Source of the DNA: Clostridia bacterium
Lineage (GTDB): Bacteria > Bacillota > Peptococcia > DRI-13 > UBA5745
Assembly (NCBI GenBank): GCA_018434325.1
Contig: JAHDPO010000004.1
Location: 1 to 64,000, forward strand
Direction: 5' to 3'
DNA length: 64,000 nucleotides
The notes below the pieces were generated by a model. That model ran no database searches, was not told the DNA's origin, and worked only from the letters and a program-made list of their open reading frames with translations. Position numbers and translations under genes: made by a program. This document shows positions 25,299-33,380 of this stretch, one piece after another. Within the stretch, counting starts at the first letter, position 1. Each line of letters begins with the position of its first letter.

Positions 25299-26549
25299 TT
25301 AGCCCACAGCGTTTAATACACCCATAAAAATCGGCAGACTAAACTGGTTATCCACGATCATGAAGAAGAAGGGGCGGTCCAGGTTGACTCTCTTAGGCTC
25401 TGCCGGAGCGGCAGACGAACCAGACATCTCTACGGCAGTAACGGCGCCTGCTTTTGTGCCTTTTTCGTCCACCTCGATTTTCGTCTTATGAATAACACGG
25501 CTTATAAAGATATTGCCATCGCTCAGCTGACCAAGGGAGCTGAAATCCGCAAGCTCCCCATCAAAAGCATCCTTTATACCAAGATCCTGCAATATTTTGG
25601 AAAGCTCCTTACTATATTCAAAGGAAAATTTAGGCATAGAGGCATATACCTGGTCACCTCTTTGATTTCTAACGGCGTCAATCAGCGCTTTGCCGTCAAT
25701 TGAGGCGATAAAATCCGATACTGCAAGTCCCTGATCGGGCAATAAGGCCACAAAGGAATATTGATTATCGGCGTAAGGCTTTGAAAAGCCGATGGCTCCC
25801 GGCATCTCAATATAGCCGTATTCAGTGCTGTGCAGGAAGTCAACCGTCTTTTTATCACCGTTTTGCGCAGTGAATTCGCCCCGGCGCACAGAAGTATTTT
25901 TGTAGATATTCAGCCACTCGGCGTCAAAAGACAGCGCATTGATAAGGTACATTACCGCATCTGCGGGAGGTTTTTCCTCTAAAAGCTTTTTAATCTGCCC
26001 GCCAGTTTTTTCATTTACCCAGGCATTAATGTCATTTTTCGTGCCGTCGTCAAAAGGAGCTTGATAAACCTCGGCGTCGTAATAGTCCTTGTTTTTCTGC
26101 AAAAACTCCTTTTTTATCTGTAAACTCTCTTGATCCTTAAACCAAATGGAATTGGCAAGGCTCACCTTATATTTGTCGGCAGTGGGGAGATAAGCTTTAT
26201 AGGCATAGAGGTATTCGTTCAGACTGCTGATATCAGCGCCGAAAATCTTTTCCATTTGGGACAGCGTTTCTCTGTCCGCACCATTTGCCGTCATCGATAG
26301 GGCGGAAATGATAGAGAGCGGAGAGATAAGCGTGTTTTTGCCCTCATGGATTTTTTCGAAAATAGCCAGGGAAAAGTCAGCAATTGCCGTTGTTTTATCC
26401 GCATTACTTTCCCGGGAGCTGTCAATGACGATGGGAGCGATGTTATTGCTGTCAACACCTGTCATTAAGTTGGTGGCCGCCAAATTTGCAGTGCCGCTGC
26501 AAGCTGTCAATGTTAGCAGCAACACAAGCGGCAGAATAGCTTTCTTCAT
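25299..26549 (-). CDS. Serpin-family protease inhibitor, lipoprotein
   Basis: 416 residues. Lipoprotein signal ending TACSG; full serpin fold with NTLISPLSIISALSMTANGA, LANSIWFKDQ, VMYLINALSFDAEWLN, the hinge and reactive loop EKGTKAGAVTAVEMSGSSAA and the C-terminal DRPFFFMIVDNQ...PIFMGVLN. The hinge (small residues at P12-P9, Thr at P14) fits an inhibitory serpin. Counting from the hinge Glu as P17, P1-P1' falls at Ser-Ser, suggesting an elastase-like or cysteine protease target (inference). ATG 26549 follows GAGGAGGTG. Outside-facing on the membrane, single gene. Confidence 0.93.
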   Translation of the reverse strand: MKKAILPLVLLLTLTACSGTANLAATNLMTGVDSNNIAPIVIDSSRESNADKTTAIADFSLAIFEKIHEGKNTLISPLSIISALSMTANGADRETLSQMEKIFGADISSLNEYLYAYKAYLPTADKYKVSLANSIWFKDQESLQIKKEFLQKNKDYYDAEVYQAPFDDGTKNDINAWVNEKTGGQIKKLLEEKPPADAVMYLINALSFDAEWLNIYKNTSVRRGEFTAQNGDKKTVDFLHSTEYGYIEMPGAIGFSKPYADNQYSFVALLPDQGLAVSDFIASIDGKALIDAVRNQRGDQVYASMPKFSFEYSKELSKILQDLGIKDAFDGELADFSSLGQLSDGNIFISRVIHKTKIEVDEKGTKAGAVTAVEMSGSSAAPAEPKRVNLDRPFFFMIVDNQFSLPIFMGVLNAVG

Positions 26550-26654
26550 ATACAACACCTCCTCATGATTAAGACGATAATTCTTGCTAAATGTTCCGTA
26601 TCTGGTCAGCTAAAGAGGCGCCTCAAAAAAATGAAGCGCCCAAGTACTATTGCA

Positions 26655-26681
26655 ATAAAAAGACCCCGCACTAAGGCGGGG
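26655..26681 (-). terminator. Terminator of symporter gene
   Basis: On the minus strand CCCCGC-CTTAGT-GCGGGG followed by TCTTTTTATT. It is 54 bases after the symporter stop. Confidence 0.8.
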
Positions 26682-26734
26682 TAGACGGCATACGACAGTA
26701 AACCAATATACTGCTGAAGTTATTTGCAAATCGA

Positions 26735-28192
26735 TCAATCTTCCGCTTCGGGAACGAGCTCGGTAGTTTCATTTTTCGGAGGCATGACAAAGGAGAAAAT
26801 AATAAATCCAATAAAAGCGGCCACCAGTCCCGGTATAATGGGCTGGCTGAATTTGATTCCCAACAGCATCCCTTTGGAAATACGCTCTAAATATACCACC
26901 ACAATGGTTCCGGCGATGAGAGAAGCAATGGTTCCTGCCGGCGATGCTTTTTTCCAGTAATGGCCCATAACATAAGGGAAGAAAGAGCCGGCAGCCCGAA
27001 GAGTGAAGCAGAACATGAGAATGGATACGATGCTCTGGGTATTAAACAGGGCAATGAGCATGGAAGCCACACCAACCAGACACATAACAAGTTTTGTAAC
27101 TTTTATGACAGATTGACTGGAAGCATTGGGCTTTAACACGGCTTTATAAATATCATTGGCGAAGATGGAGCCTGCTCCTAAAAGGTCGGAATCCGCACTG
27201 GACATTGTGGCGGAAATAATGCCGGAAAACAAAAGTCCGCAAATTATTGCCGGCATGGTATTGATGGCCAGGATAGGCAGCGCGTATCTGGCGCCCACCT
27301 CCGCAAACTGAGCAGAGCTAAATTTACCCATATTTATCAGCGCCAGGGTGATGACGCCAAGGATTGTGGGAATAAAAGCATAGATGAAATTAACAAGAGC
27401 TGCCAGCCAGGCGCCGCTTTTTGCCGCCTTTTCATCTTTGGCTGCGTAAAAACGGGATACCGCCTCCTGGCCTACCGAGAATGTTGCCGTGTACATAATA
27501 ACAAGAGAAATGATACCGAATAGATCATAACCCTGGAACATGCTCAAGGTTCCGGCCGGAATGTTAGCCGTTACATTTTCCCAGCCGCCGGCATACCGGA
27601 GTGCGAAGGGAACAGAAATGAGCATACCGATAACGATCAAAAACACCTGGACAAAATCCGTTAAAGTGACACTCCACAAACCACCCATAATAGAATAAAC
27701 CGTTACGACAACCGCCACGATAATGACAGCTACTTGATAATCAATGCCAAGCATTGTGGATAGAATGACCGCTGAGGCGATGAATTGTCCTGCCGTAAGT
27801 CCTACTAAAGGAAGAAGCATGATAATAGCGGTGATAAGACCGGAGGATTTGCCATAGCGTCTCCGGAAATATTCCGGTACGGTCTTAACTGTTGCAGCCC
27901 TGAACTGGGGTGCAAGAAAGCTTAAGATAACGAAGGCGATTCCCATGGTGATTATGTACCAGGCGGCACTGAGGCCAAAGCCTGACATGCCGTTTTGCAC
28001 TACGCCCAGAGAACTTCCTCCGCCGATTTCTGTGGCAGCCAGCGTTCCGGCCATGAGAAAGGGGCCCAGGCGGCGTCCGGCCACCAAAAAGTCGGTGCTG
28101 GTAGTAATTTTCGTAGATGAATACCAACCGATCCACAGCATGAGCAACAGATAAATGATAACAATAGCGGTTACAACAATATTTGCTCCCAT
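26735..28192 (-). CDS. Sodium:solute symporter family protein
   Basis: 485 residues with about 13 membrane helices, the SSS topology. Family landmarks are TDFLVAGRRLGPFLMAGTLAATEIGGGSSLG near residue 35, VPEYFRRRYG, YSIMGGLWSVTLTDFVQ and FSGIISATMSSADSDLL with the conserved sodium-site Ser/Asp region. AAAGGAGGGT precedes the ATG. It diverges from a LytTR-type two-component system 170 bases away, which is likely to regulate it. Substrate not deducible; relatives take up sugars, amino acids, pantothenate or carboxylates. Confidence 0.9.
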   Translation of the reverse strand: MGANIVVTAIVIIYLLLMLWIGWYSSTKITTSTDFLVAGRRLGPFLMAGTLAATEIGGGSSLGVVQNGMSGFGLSAAWYIITMGIAFVILSFLAPQFRAATVKTVPEYFRRRYGKSSGLITAIIMLLPLVGLTAGQFIASAVILSTMLGIDYQVAVIIVAVVVTVYSIMGGLWSVTLTDFVQVFLIVIGMLISVPFALRYAGGWENVTANIPAGTLSMFQGYDLFGIISLVIMYTATFSVGQEAVSRFYAAKDEKAAKSGAWLAALVNFIYAFIPTILGVITLALINMGKFSSAQFAEVGARYALPILAINTMPAIICGLLFSGIISATMSSADSDLLGAGSIFANDIYKAVLKPNASSQSVIKVTKLVMCLVGVASMLIALFNTQSIVSILMFCFTLRAAGSFFPYVMGHYWKKASPAGTIASLIAGTIVVVYLERISKGMLLGIKFSQPIIPGLVAAFIGFIIFSFVMPPKNETTELVPEAED

Positions 28193-28361
28193 AAATACCC
28201 TCCTTTTTATGAAAATTCTTTACAACCCCAATTTAACACAATTATCAGTTTAATCACACAACCGAATCTGCTAATTTCTTACCAAATATGCAGATTCTTT
28301 TAACTGCTTGATTTCTATAAAAATTTTCAATAAAATGGGAGGGGATCGGAGGGATTTTTCT

Positions 28362-29069
28362 ATGCTGCGCATTGCCATCTGTGACGACAATAGGGAAGAC
28401 AGGAAGAGTATTCTTGACTTTGTATGCAACTACTATAAAATGCAGGATATAGATGCCCAGATTGATGATTTTGAAAGTGCTGAACAATTACTTTCTGTCA
28501 AAGAGAGCTATGACATCTATCTTTTGGATGTCATCATGCCCCACATGACTGGTATTGCGGCTGCCAAAGAACTGGTGAAAAAGAAAGAAACGCCTGTAAT
28601 CATATTTATTACCTCATCCTTAGAATCCGCCGTGGATGGCTACCGGGTCAATGCCGCAGGCTTTGTTTTAAAACCATTGGCAGAAAAGGACTTTGAGGAA
28701 ACCCTGAAACGAATCATGGAGCAAAACTTCAAATCCAGGGAAGCTGTAATTTCCATTGTCCATAATCGGATTCCCATGGAGCTAAAGCTAAGCCGGGTCT
28801 TGTACTTTGAAAACAGGCTGCACCGGATCTACATTACCCTTAGAAACGGAGAAGTGCTTTCCATTCACCAAAAGCTCAATGAGCTTCAGGAGGCATTGCA
28901 GTCGCAGCCTGCCTTTCTCCGCTGCCACCAAAGCTATATCGTAAACTTGAACCATGTGGAAGCTTTGAAAGACACAGGCTTTCTAATGATAAACGATGAT
29001 ATTATCCCTATCTCCCGCAATTTTTACAAGGAATGCAAGTACGTTTACTATCATTTTCAATTGAAGTGA
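28362..29069 (+). CDS. LytTR-family response regulator
   Basis: 235 residues: receiver domain (1-120) with acidic pair DD near residue 8-9, phosphoacceptor Asp56 (YLLDVIMP) and Lys in VLKPLAEKDF; LytTR DNA-binding domain (about 130-233) with YFENRLHRIYI, FLRCHQSYIVNLNHV and ISRNFYKECK. ATG 28362 has CGGAGGG eight bases upstream. Followed by its kinase after 7 bases. The divergent symporter is the nearest candidate target. Confidence 0.92.
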   Translation: MLRIAICDDNREDRKSILDFVCNYYKMQDIDAQIDDFESAEQLLSVKESYDIYLLDVIMPHMTGIAAAKELVKKKETPVIIFITSSLESAVDGYRVNAAGFVLKPLAEKDFEETLKRIMEQNFKSREAVISIVHNRIPMELKLSRVLYFENRLHRIYITLRNGEVLSIHQKLNELQEALQSQPAFLRCHQSYIVNLNHVEALKDTGFLMINDDIIPISRNFYKECKYVYYHFQLK

Positions 29070-29076
29070 GGCCTGC

Positions 29077-30375
29077 GTGAACGAAGCAGTATGCAATGTT
29101 ATATTAAATCTGATCAATCTGGCAGTCCGCATGATGCCTATTTTTGTCTGCCTGGAGCCCAAAAGAAAAAACCGTGAAAATATTGCGGCCGTATCCGTCT
29201 ATCTTTGGGTCATCATGGTATCCCTCCAATCCCTATTTCACATTAAGGAACCGGTGTTTCTCCTTATCCAGGGGATTTTTTCCTGTCTTTTTTTTCTGCT
29301 GCTTCTCATCTTTTTCAATGGAGAGCTAATCAAAAAAGTTTTTCTTTATTTATCGGCCTGGCTTTTTGCAGTTCTGTCCATGTCGTTAAACGAGTTTGCA
29401 GCTTCTGTTTTAGGAAAGTCTATATTCCTCTCCTACAGCCAGGTCTGTGTTATCGTTTCCTTATTGTCGGCCTGCGGTTTCTATCTTTTTATTCGTTATT
29501 GGCTGAAAGACAGAAGCAGCCGGCTTTTTACCCAGCTGCCTAAACGTACCCATTTGCTTCATGCAGCATACCCAGCCATTTCCCTGGCCGTTTTACTGTT
29601 TGGCACTTCCACCATCTTTGCCAGGGAGTCCCTTGCCAAAAGAGGCTTTGAAGATGTGGTGTTCTATCTGGCCTTTTGCGCCATGATTCTGGTGCTTTAT
29701 GTCATGGTTCTGGAGGGTACGCTGCAGGCTGTTTCCAGAAAGAAAACAGAGGAAGAGCTTTTGTTTGCAAGGCAGCTCATTGGAAAGCAGAGAGAACATT
29801 ACAACAAGATGCTGGAACATGCGGAGGAGCTTCGGATCATCCGCCACGATTTCAGGCATCATATTCATGCGCTTCTCCATATGGACAGAGATCGGCAACG
29901 AAAATACTTGCTTGACTTAAACAAGGAGCTGGATAACGCAAAAGAGCAGAATTACTGTGAAAATCCTGCTGTTGACCAGGTCCTTCAGGAATATGGCGCC
30001 CGATGTCAGGAGAACCAGATTGAATTTGTGGCAAGTACAGATATATCCGCCCACATTCCCATCGACGACCTGACTCTCTGCGTTGTCATAGGCAATCTTC
30101 TTGAAAACGCCATGGATGCCTGCTTAAAGCTTAAGGAAGACCGTTTTATTCATTTGCAGGCAAGATGGATAAAGGATCATCTTATGATGCTTGCCGAAAA
30201 TTCTTATAACGGCCAGATCAAAGAAAGCGAAGGGAAGCTTTTATCCAGCAAACAGGATGGCGGCCTGGGGCTTTTAAGCATTCGCAGGATATTAAACCGG
30301 CCGGGAGATGATTTTGATGTATGCTTTAATGATACCACCTTTACGGCTATGGTGAACATCATGGATCGCTCCTGA
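29077..30375 (+). CDS. AgrC-like sensor histidine kinase (GHKL)
   Basis: 432 residues. Six or so N-terminal membrane helices (about 5-25, 38-52, 58-80, 87-110, 120-140, 165-215), then the dimerisation region with phospho-His257 (RIIRHDFRHHI) and the GHKL ATPase with N box VVIGNLLENAMDA and GLGLLSIRRI. This layout equals AgrC-type kinases that sense peptides, but no AgrB/AgrD genes are nearby, so the ligand could be another compound, for instance the symporter substrate. GTG start 7 bases after the regulator. Confidence 0.88.
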   Translation: MNEAVCNVILNLINLAVRMMPIFVCLEPKRKNRENIAAVSVYLWVIMVSLQSLFHIKEPVFLLIQGIFSCLFFLLLLIFFNGELIKKVFLYLSAWLFAVLSMSLNEFAASVLGKSIFLSYSQVCVIVSLLSACGFYLFIRYWLKDRSSRLFTQLPKRTHLLHAAYPAISLAVLLFGTSTIFARESLAKRGFEDVVFYLAFCAMILVLYVMVLEGTLQAVSRKKTEEELLFARQLIGKQREHYNKMLEHAEELRIIRHDFRHHIHALLHMDRDRQRKYLLDLNKELDNAKEQNYCENPAVDQVLQEYGARCQENQIEFVASTDISAHIPIDDLTLCVVIGNLLENAMDACLKLKEDRFIHLQARWIKDHLMMLAENSYNGQIKESEGKLLSSKQDGGLGLLSIRRILNRPGDDFDVCFNDTTFTAMVNIMDRS

Positions 30376-30652
30376 AATGGCGATAAAACACAGCTGAATT
30401 TTGAGCGTCGGGAGTTCGTCAGGGGCTTGGCTTTTGTTTGTCCCGCCTTATCTGAGGGGACTCCGAGCGCGCTATTTTTTGCGCAAAATTTCAAGATTCG
30501 CAGACGCTAAGTCGAGACCCCTAATCGGCGACGACCGATTGTTGCGGGGGGCGATATAAGAACGCACGTTTACAGCTATTTACAAGCTGCAGCCGTGCTT
30601 AATATTATAAAATTGAATGCCAAGCAGAGGAAGCAAAATATGAGGTGATAAA

Positions 30653-31117
30653 ATGATAAAAACAATTACCGTTGATATGGTGGAAGAATCTGGTGTATTA
30701 GATTTGGTTTGGGATGTTTTCAAAGAGTTTGAAGCGCCGGGATATTCCGATGAAGGAATACGGGAGTTTCAGGATTTCATAGCGGTGAACACAATGAAAG
30801 ATCGTTTGCGCAGCGGGAAACTGCTATTGTGGGGTTATTGGGAGGATAACAAACTTGTTGGGACCATCGCTACACGGCCTCTCTGCCATATCTCGCTTTT
30901 GTTTGTGGATAAAGAATACCATTGCAGGGGTATTGCAAAAAGCCTATACCGCACGGTGCTCGATTTCTACACTGAAAACAGCTCTTACAATGAAATAACT
31001 GTCAATTCCTCACCATACGCTGTAGAAATCTATCATAAACTTGGCTTTGCAGATATGGGCGCCGAGCAAACAGTGAATGGAATTCGTTTTACTCCGATGA
31101 AACATGCTTTCCGATAA
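30653..31117 (+). CDS. GNAT acetyltransferase
   Basis: 154 residues with a compact GNAT domain: KLVGTIATRPLCHISLLFVDKEYHCRG (beta 4 and the pyrophosphate loop, here CRGIAK) and VEIYHKLGFADMG. ATG follows GAGGTGATAAA. The final part VNGIRFTPMKHAF is common in small uncharacterised GNATs of Clostridia. The 277 bases upstream hold no recognisable gene. Confidence 0.82.
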   Translation: MIKTITVDMVEESGVLDLVWDVFKEFEAPGYSDEGIREFQDFIAVNTMKDRLRSGKLLLWGYWEDNKLVGTIATRPLCHISLLFVDKEYHCRGIAKSLYRTVLDFYTENSSYNEITVNSSPYAVEIYHKLGFADMGAEQTVNGIRFTPMKHAFR

Positions 31118-31138
31118 TCAGGCGCTGCTTCAATAGTA

Positions 31139-31349
31139 GCGAAGGGACTTGCTCCGCTCGCCTGCTCCTGGGAACGAACCCTGGCAGCTCGCTATCACGC
31201 CTGGGCGGGCAAACCCTCCCCATAGGTCGGCTTTGCTGCTCCTTAAGTCCGCCCGTTCAAGTCCCTTCCTCAGCCACAGATTAAAAGACATGGAGAGAGA
31301 ACTTTTCTAGCTCTCTCCCCATGTCTTTTAATGCCGGCGAAGGGACTTG
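31139..31349. repeat. Duplicated tRNA-Leu T-arm sequence
   Basis: The 13-mer GCGAAGGGACTTG of the tRNA 3' part (31337-31349) recurs at 31139-31151 in the same orientation, and its core recurs inverted at 31258-31268. Short tRNA 3' copies of this sort are what integrases leave as att sites, but there is no integrase or cargo in the 200 bases between them. Confidence 0.45.
31281..31332 (-). terminator. Long hairpin after tRNA-Leu
   Basis: Inverted repeat TTAAAAGACATGGAGAGAGA (31281-31300) with a near-perfect partner at 31311-31332. On the minus strand it directly follows the tRNA 3' end and runs into TCTTTTAAT, so it is the probable tRNA terminator; the symmetric A/T flanks allow action on both strands. 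Confidence 0.65.
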
Positions 31350-31414
31350 AACCCCCACATAGTTGCCTATAGTAGATTTTGAGTCTACCGCGTCTGCCAT
31401 TCCGCCACGCCGGC
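31332..31414 (-). tRNA. tRNA-Leu (anticodon CAA)
   Basis: 83-nt class II tRNA. Acceptor GCCGGCG pairs with CGCCGGC, discriminator A, no encoded CCA. The anticodon stem GTAGA/TCTAC encloses loop CTCAAAA, giving CAA. A long variable arm (CTATAGGCAACTATG region) and the T arm GGGGGTTCAAGTCCC follow. Read on the minus strand. Confidence 0.93.
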
Positions 31415-31442
31415 TGGTTCTTGCGAACATCATTTATTGTAT

Positions 31443-31484
31443 GCAAAAAATCCGAAGCTGTCAATAGGCAGTTCCGGGTTTTTT
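31443..31484. terminator. Bidirectional terminator, copy 1 of a repeated hairpin
   Basis: Hairpin flanked by A6 on the left and T6 on the right, stem about AAAATCCG/CGGGTTTT with inner GCTGTC region. It differs from the hairpin at 51335-51376 at only four of 42 positions. It separates the minus-strand tRNA from the plus-strand radical SAM gene. Confidence 0.65.
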
Positions 31485-31586
31485 ACACCATTCTGAATTG
31501 CTGAATTGAACATGGTATTTCTGTTTTGTGGCAAACTACAATGACCGGGCAGATTAAACGGAAGGAATTAAGCGGGAGGAATTAAA

Positions 31587-32633
31587 ATGGACAGGAATTT
31601 TGACTTTACGGGCTTTGACTCCACGAGATTTGACACCATGAGCTTTGATGCGGTATATTACGAGCCGGCAGCTCTTGACTATGAGCTGGGCAAAATGCTG
31701 CGGGTTAAATATGCAGACCTGCCTTGGCTGCCCATAGAAAATCACAATCGGATACCGGAGCTGACGGCGGCGGCTAACCGGGATTTCCCAAAACTAAAGC
31801 GCCACCTCATCGTCGGGCTGAGAAAGACGCATAAATACATGCCCAACCATAAGGTATCCGACTGGCTTGTGCCGTATACCTCCTCCGGCTGCCGGGCTAT
31901 GTGCCTGTATTGCTATCTGGTTTGCAATTACAATAAATGCTCTTATCTGCGCCTCTTTGTTAATCGCCGGCAGATGCTGGATAGATTGCTCAAGAAGGAT
32001 GCCGGGTCTCTTGTGCCGCAAACCTTTGAGATTGGCAGCAATAGCGATTTAGTGCTGGAAAATACAATAACGGATAATTTGCATTACACAATTGAACGTT
32101 TTGCGCGGGAGGGCAGGGGTAATTTGACCTTTCCGACAAAATTCCATATGGTGGGGCCTTTGCTTAGCCTTGATCACAGAGGTAAAACCATATTCCGCAT
32201 GAGCGTAAATCCCCGGGAGATTATCCGCCGTATTGAGCTGGGCACCTCACCCTTGGATTTGCGTATCCGCGGACTTAACGATATGGCGGCAGCCGGATAT
32301 CCTGTGGGGCTGCTGATTGCGCCGGTAATCCTGCTTCCCGATTGGCAGCGCTTATACGGAGAACTGATAGAGCAACTGGCCGATGAGTTAAGTGAGAAAG
32401 TTAAGCAAGAGGGATTCATTGAGATTATATTGATGACCTATAGTTTTGTACACGATGCTATTAACACAGAGGCTTTTCCCAATGCCGTCAAGCTTTTAAA
32501 TCGAGAGGCAATGACCGGCCGCGGCCGAGGCAAATACTGCTACCGCAATGAGCTGCGCGGTGAAGCGGAAGCGTTTTTGCGGGAAAAACTGGCGCGGCGG
32601 CTGGGAACCATGCCCATACTGTATATTTCGTGA
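31587..32633 (+). CDS. Spore photoproduct lyase-like radical SAM protein, catalytic Cys missing
   Basis: 348 residues. SPL family features: VPYTSSGCRAMCLYCYLV with cluster Cys102, Cys106, Cys109; LTFPTKFHMVGPLL; FRMSVNPREIIRRIELGTSPLDLRI; AAAGYPVGLLIAPV; and the ending ILMTYSFVHDAINTEAFPN. The conserved Cys that donates hydrogen in repair (Cys141 of the Bacillus enzyme, in FEASCTSD) is Ser151 here (FEIGSNSD). An extra Cys (CNYNKC) follows the cluster. So it may be a divergent lyase with a relocated donor or have another role. GGGAGGAATT precedes the ATG. Confidence 0.85.
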   Translation: MDRNFDFTGFDSTRFDTMSFDAVYYEPAALDYELGKMLRVKYADLPWLPIENHNRIPELTAAANRDFPKLKRHLIVGLRKTHKYMPNHKVSDWLVPYTSSGCRAMCLYCYLVCNYNKCSYLRLFVNRRQMLDRLLKKDAGSLVPQTFEIGSNSDLVLENTITDNLHYTIERFAREGRGNLTFPTKFHMVGPLLSLDHRGKTIFRMSVNPREIIRRIELGTSPLDLRIRGLNDMAAAGYPVGLLIAPVILLPDWQRLYGELIEQLADELSEKVKQEGFIEIILMTYSFVHDAINTEAFPNAVKLLNREAMTGRGRGKYCYRNELRGEAEAFLREKLARRLGTMPILYIS

Positions 32634-32703
32634 CAGCATTACAAATAAGAAGGCGTTTCAATAGGAAAAAATGGAAAAAAGCCTGTGAAAGCATCGGAAT
32701 TTT

Positions 32704-32712
32704 TGTTATAAT
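32704..32712 (+). promoter_or_regulatory. Extended -10 promoter of the interrupted c-di-GMP gene
   Basis: TGTTATAAT: a perfect TATAAT (32707-32712) with the TGn extension. The -35 region (about 32684-32689, TGTGAA) is weak, as usual with extended -10 promoters. A leader of about 130 nt follows; it contains two hairpins (GAGA/TCTC at 32722 on, and GGCTGTCA pairing with TTGATAGCC near 32774-32803) of unknown purpose. Confidence 0.5.
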
Positions 32713-32850
32713 GAATATATAAGAGAACCGTCTCTCATATACCCCTGACTTTGGTGGAGAGAAAGATGCCGGGCTGTCAGCTTCGCCATAAGTTGATAGC
32801 CTAATTTAAATCCTGTATTTAAATAGACGGAGAACGCAAGGAGGGGGAAT

Positions 32851-33291
32851 ATGTCGAAGAAACAAATACGAGTTTGGATCGCAATTCTCACCCTTTATAC
32901 TTTGATCATCATACTGTTTCCGCTGGCGTTTTCCCAAAGCATTAATAAAGATTTTACGCAGCATATGGTGCGGCAAAGGCAAAACTCCGTCAGCAGAATG
33001 GTTTTTTTGGCTTACAATACTGCCGAGCCCTTGATTGATCAGTTAAAAAGAGGCGAAGTCAGCGCTGAAGAGGCCAGGAAAAGAATTGGCGACCTGGTCA
33101 GAGCCATGACTTACGAGGATGAATTTGGCCCCAATTATATCTTTATGAGCGCTTACGACGGTATAATGCTGGTTCAGCCTTTTGAGCCGGAAAAAGAAGG
33201 CACCAATCAATGGCTCCTTCAGGATGCCAGAGGAAGATATATCATACAGGAGCTGGTGAAGGCGGCAAAAACAAAGCCGGAGGGTTCCCCA
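32851..33291 (+). pseudogene. 5' part of Cache-PAS-GGDEF-EAL gene, cut by integrative element
   Basis: Codes the first 147 residues: one membrane helix (about 8-30) and the first two thirds of an extracellular Cache domain (NYIFMSAYDGIMLVQPFEPE). The gene is interrupted after KTKPEGSP by the 16.1-kb element; frame continues seven meaningless residues into the element and stops at 33315. The missing rest begins at 49413. Joining both parts gives an uninterrupted 786-residue protein. AAGGAGGGGG precedes the ATG. In the integrated state only a secreted/membrane stub would be made. Confidence 0.88.
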
Positions 33292-33315
33292 CGGTCTCAT
33301 AGGGACATTTTCTAA
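33287..33315 (+). other. attL junction
   Basis: Host sequence ends at CC (33289-33290); element sequence ACGGTCTCATAGGGAC follows. The segment TCATAGGGAC is the inverse of the terminal GTCCCTATGA at the other end. Confidence 0.8.
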
Positions 33316-33380
33316 ACCGTGGTGAAGTTATGCGGTATGTATCGGCAGACAGTGAGTATTCGCTGTCTGCCGATTACTGT

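Noticed and set aside
28362-30375. Complete agr quorum-sensing system
   Set aside because: Regulator and kinase resemble AgrA/AgrC, but no agrB or agrD-like peptide gene is visible in the adjacent gaps.
30376-30652. Gene or RNA between the kinase and the acetyltransferase
   Set aside because: No frame with ribosome binding site and no stable hairpin with T tract could be supported.
32719-32850. c-di-GMP riboswitch in the leader of the interrupted GGDEF/EAL gene
   Set aside because: The leader has two hairpins, but none of the conserved class I or II c-di-GMP riboswitch core sequences could be found.
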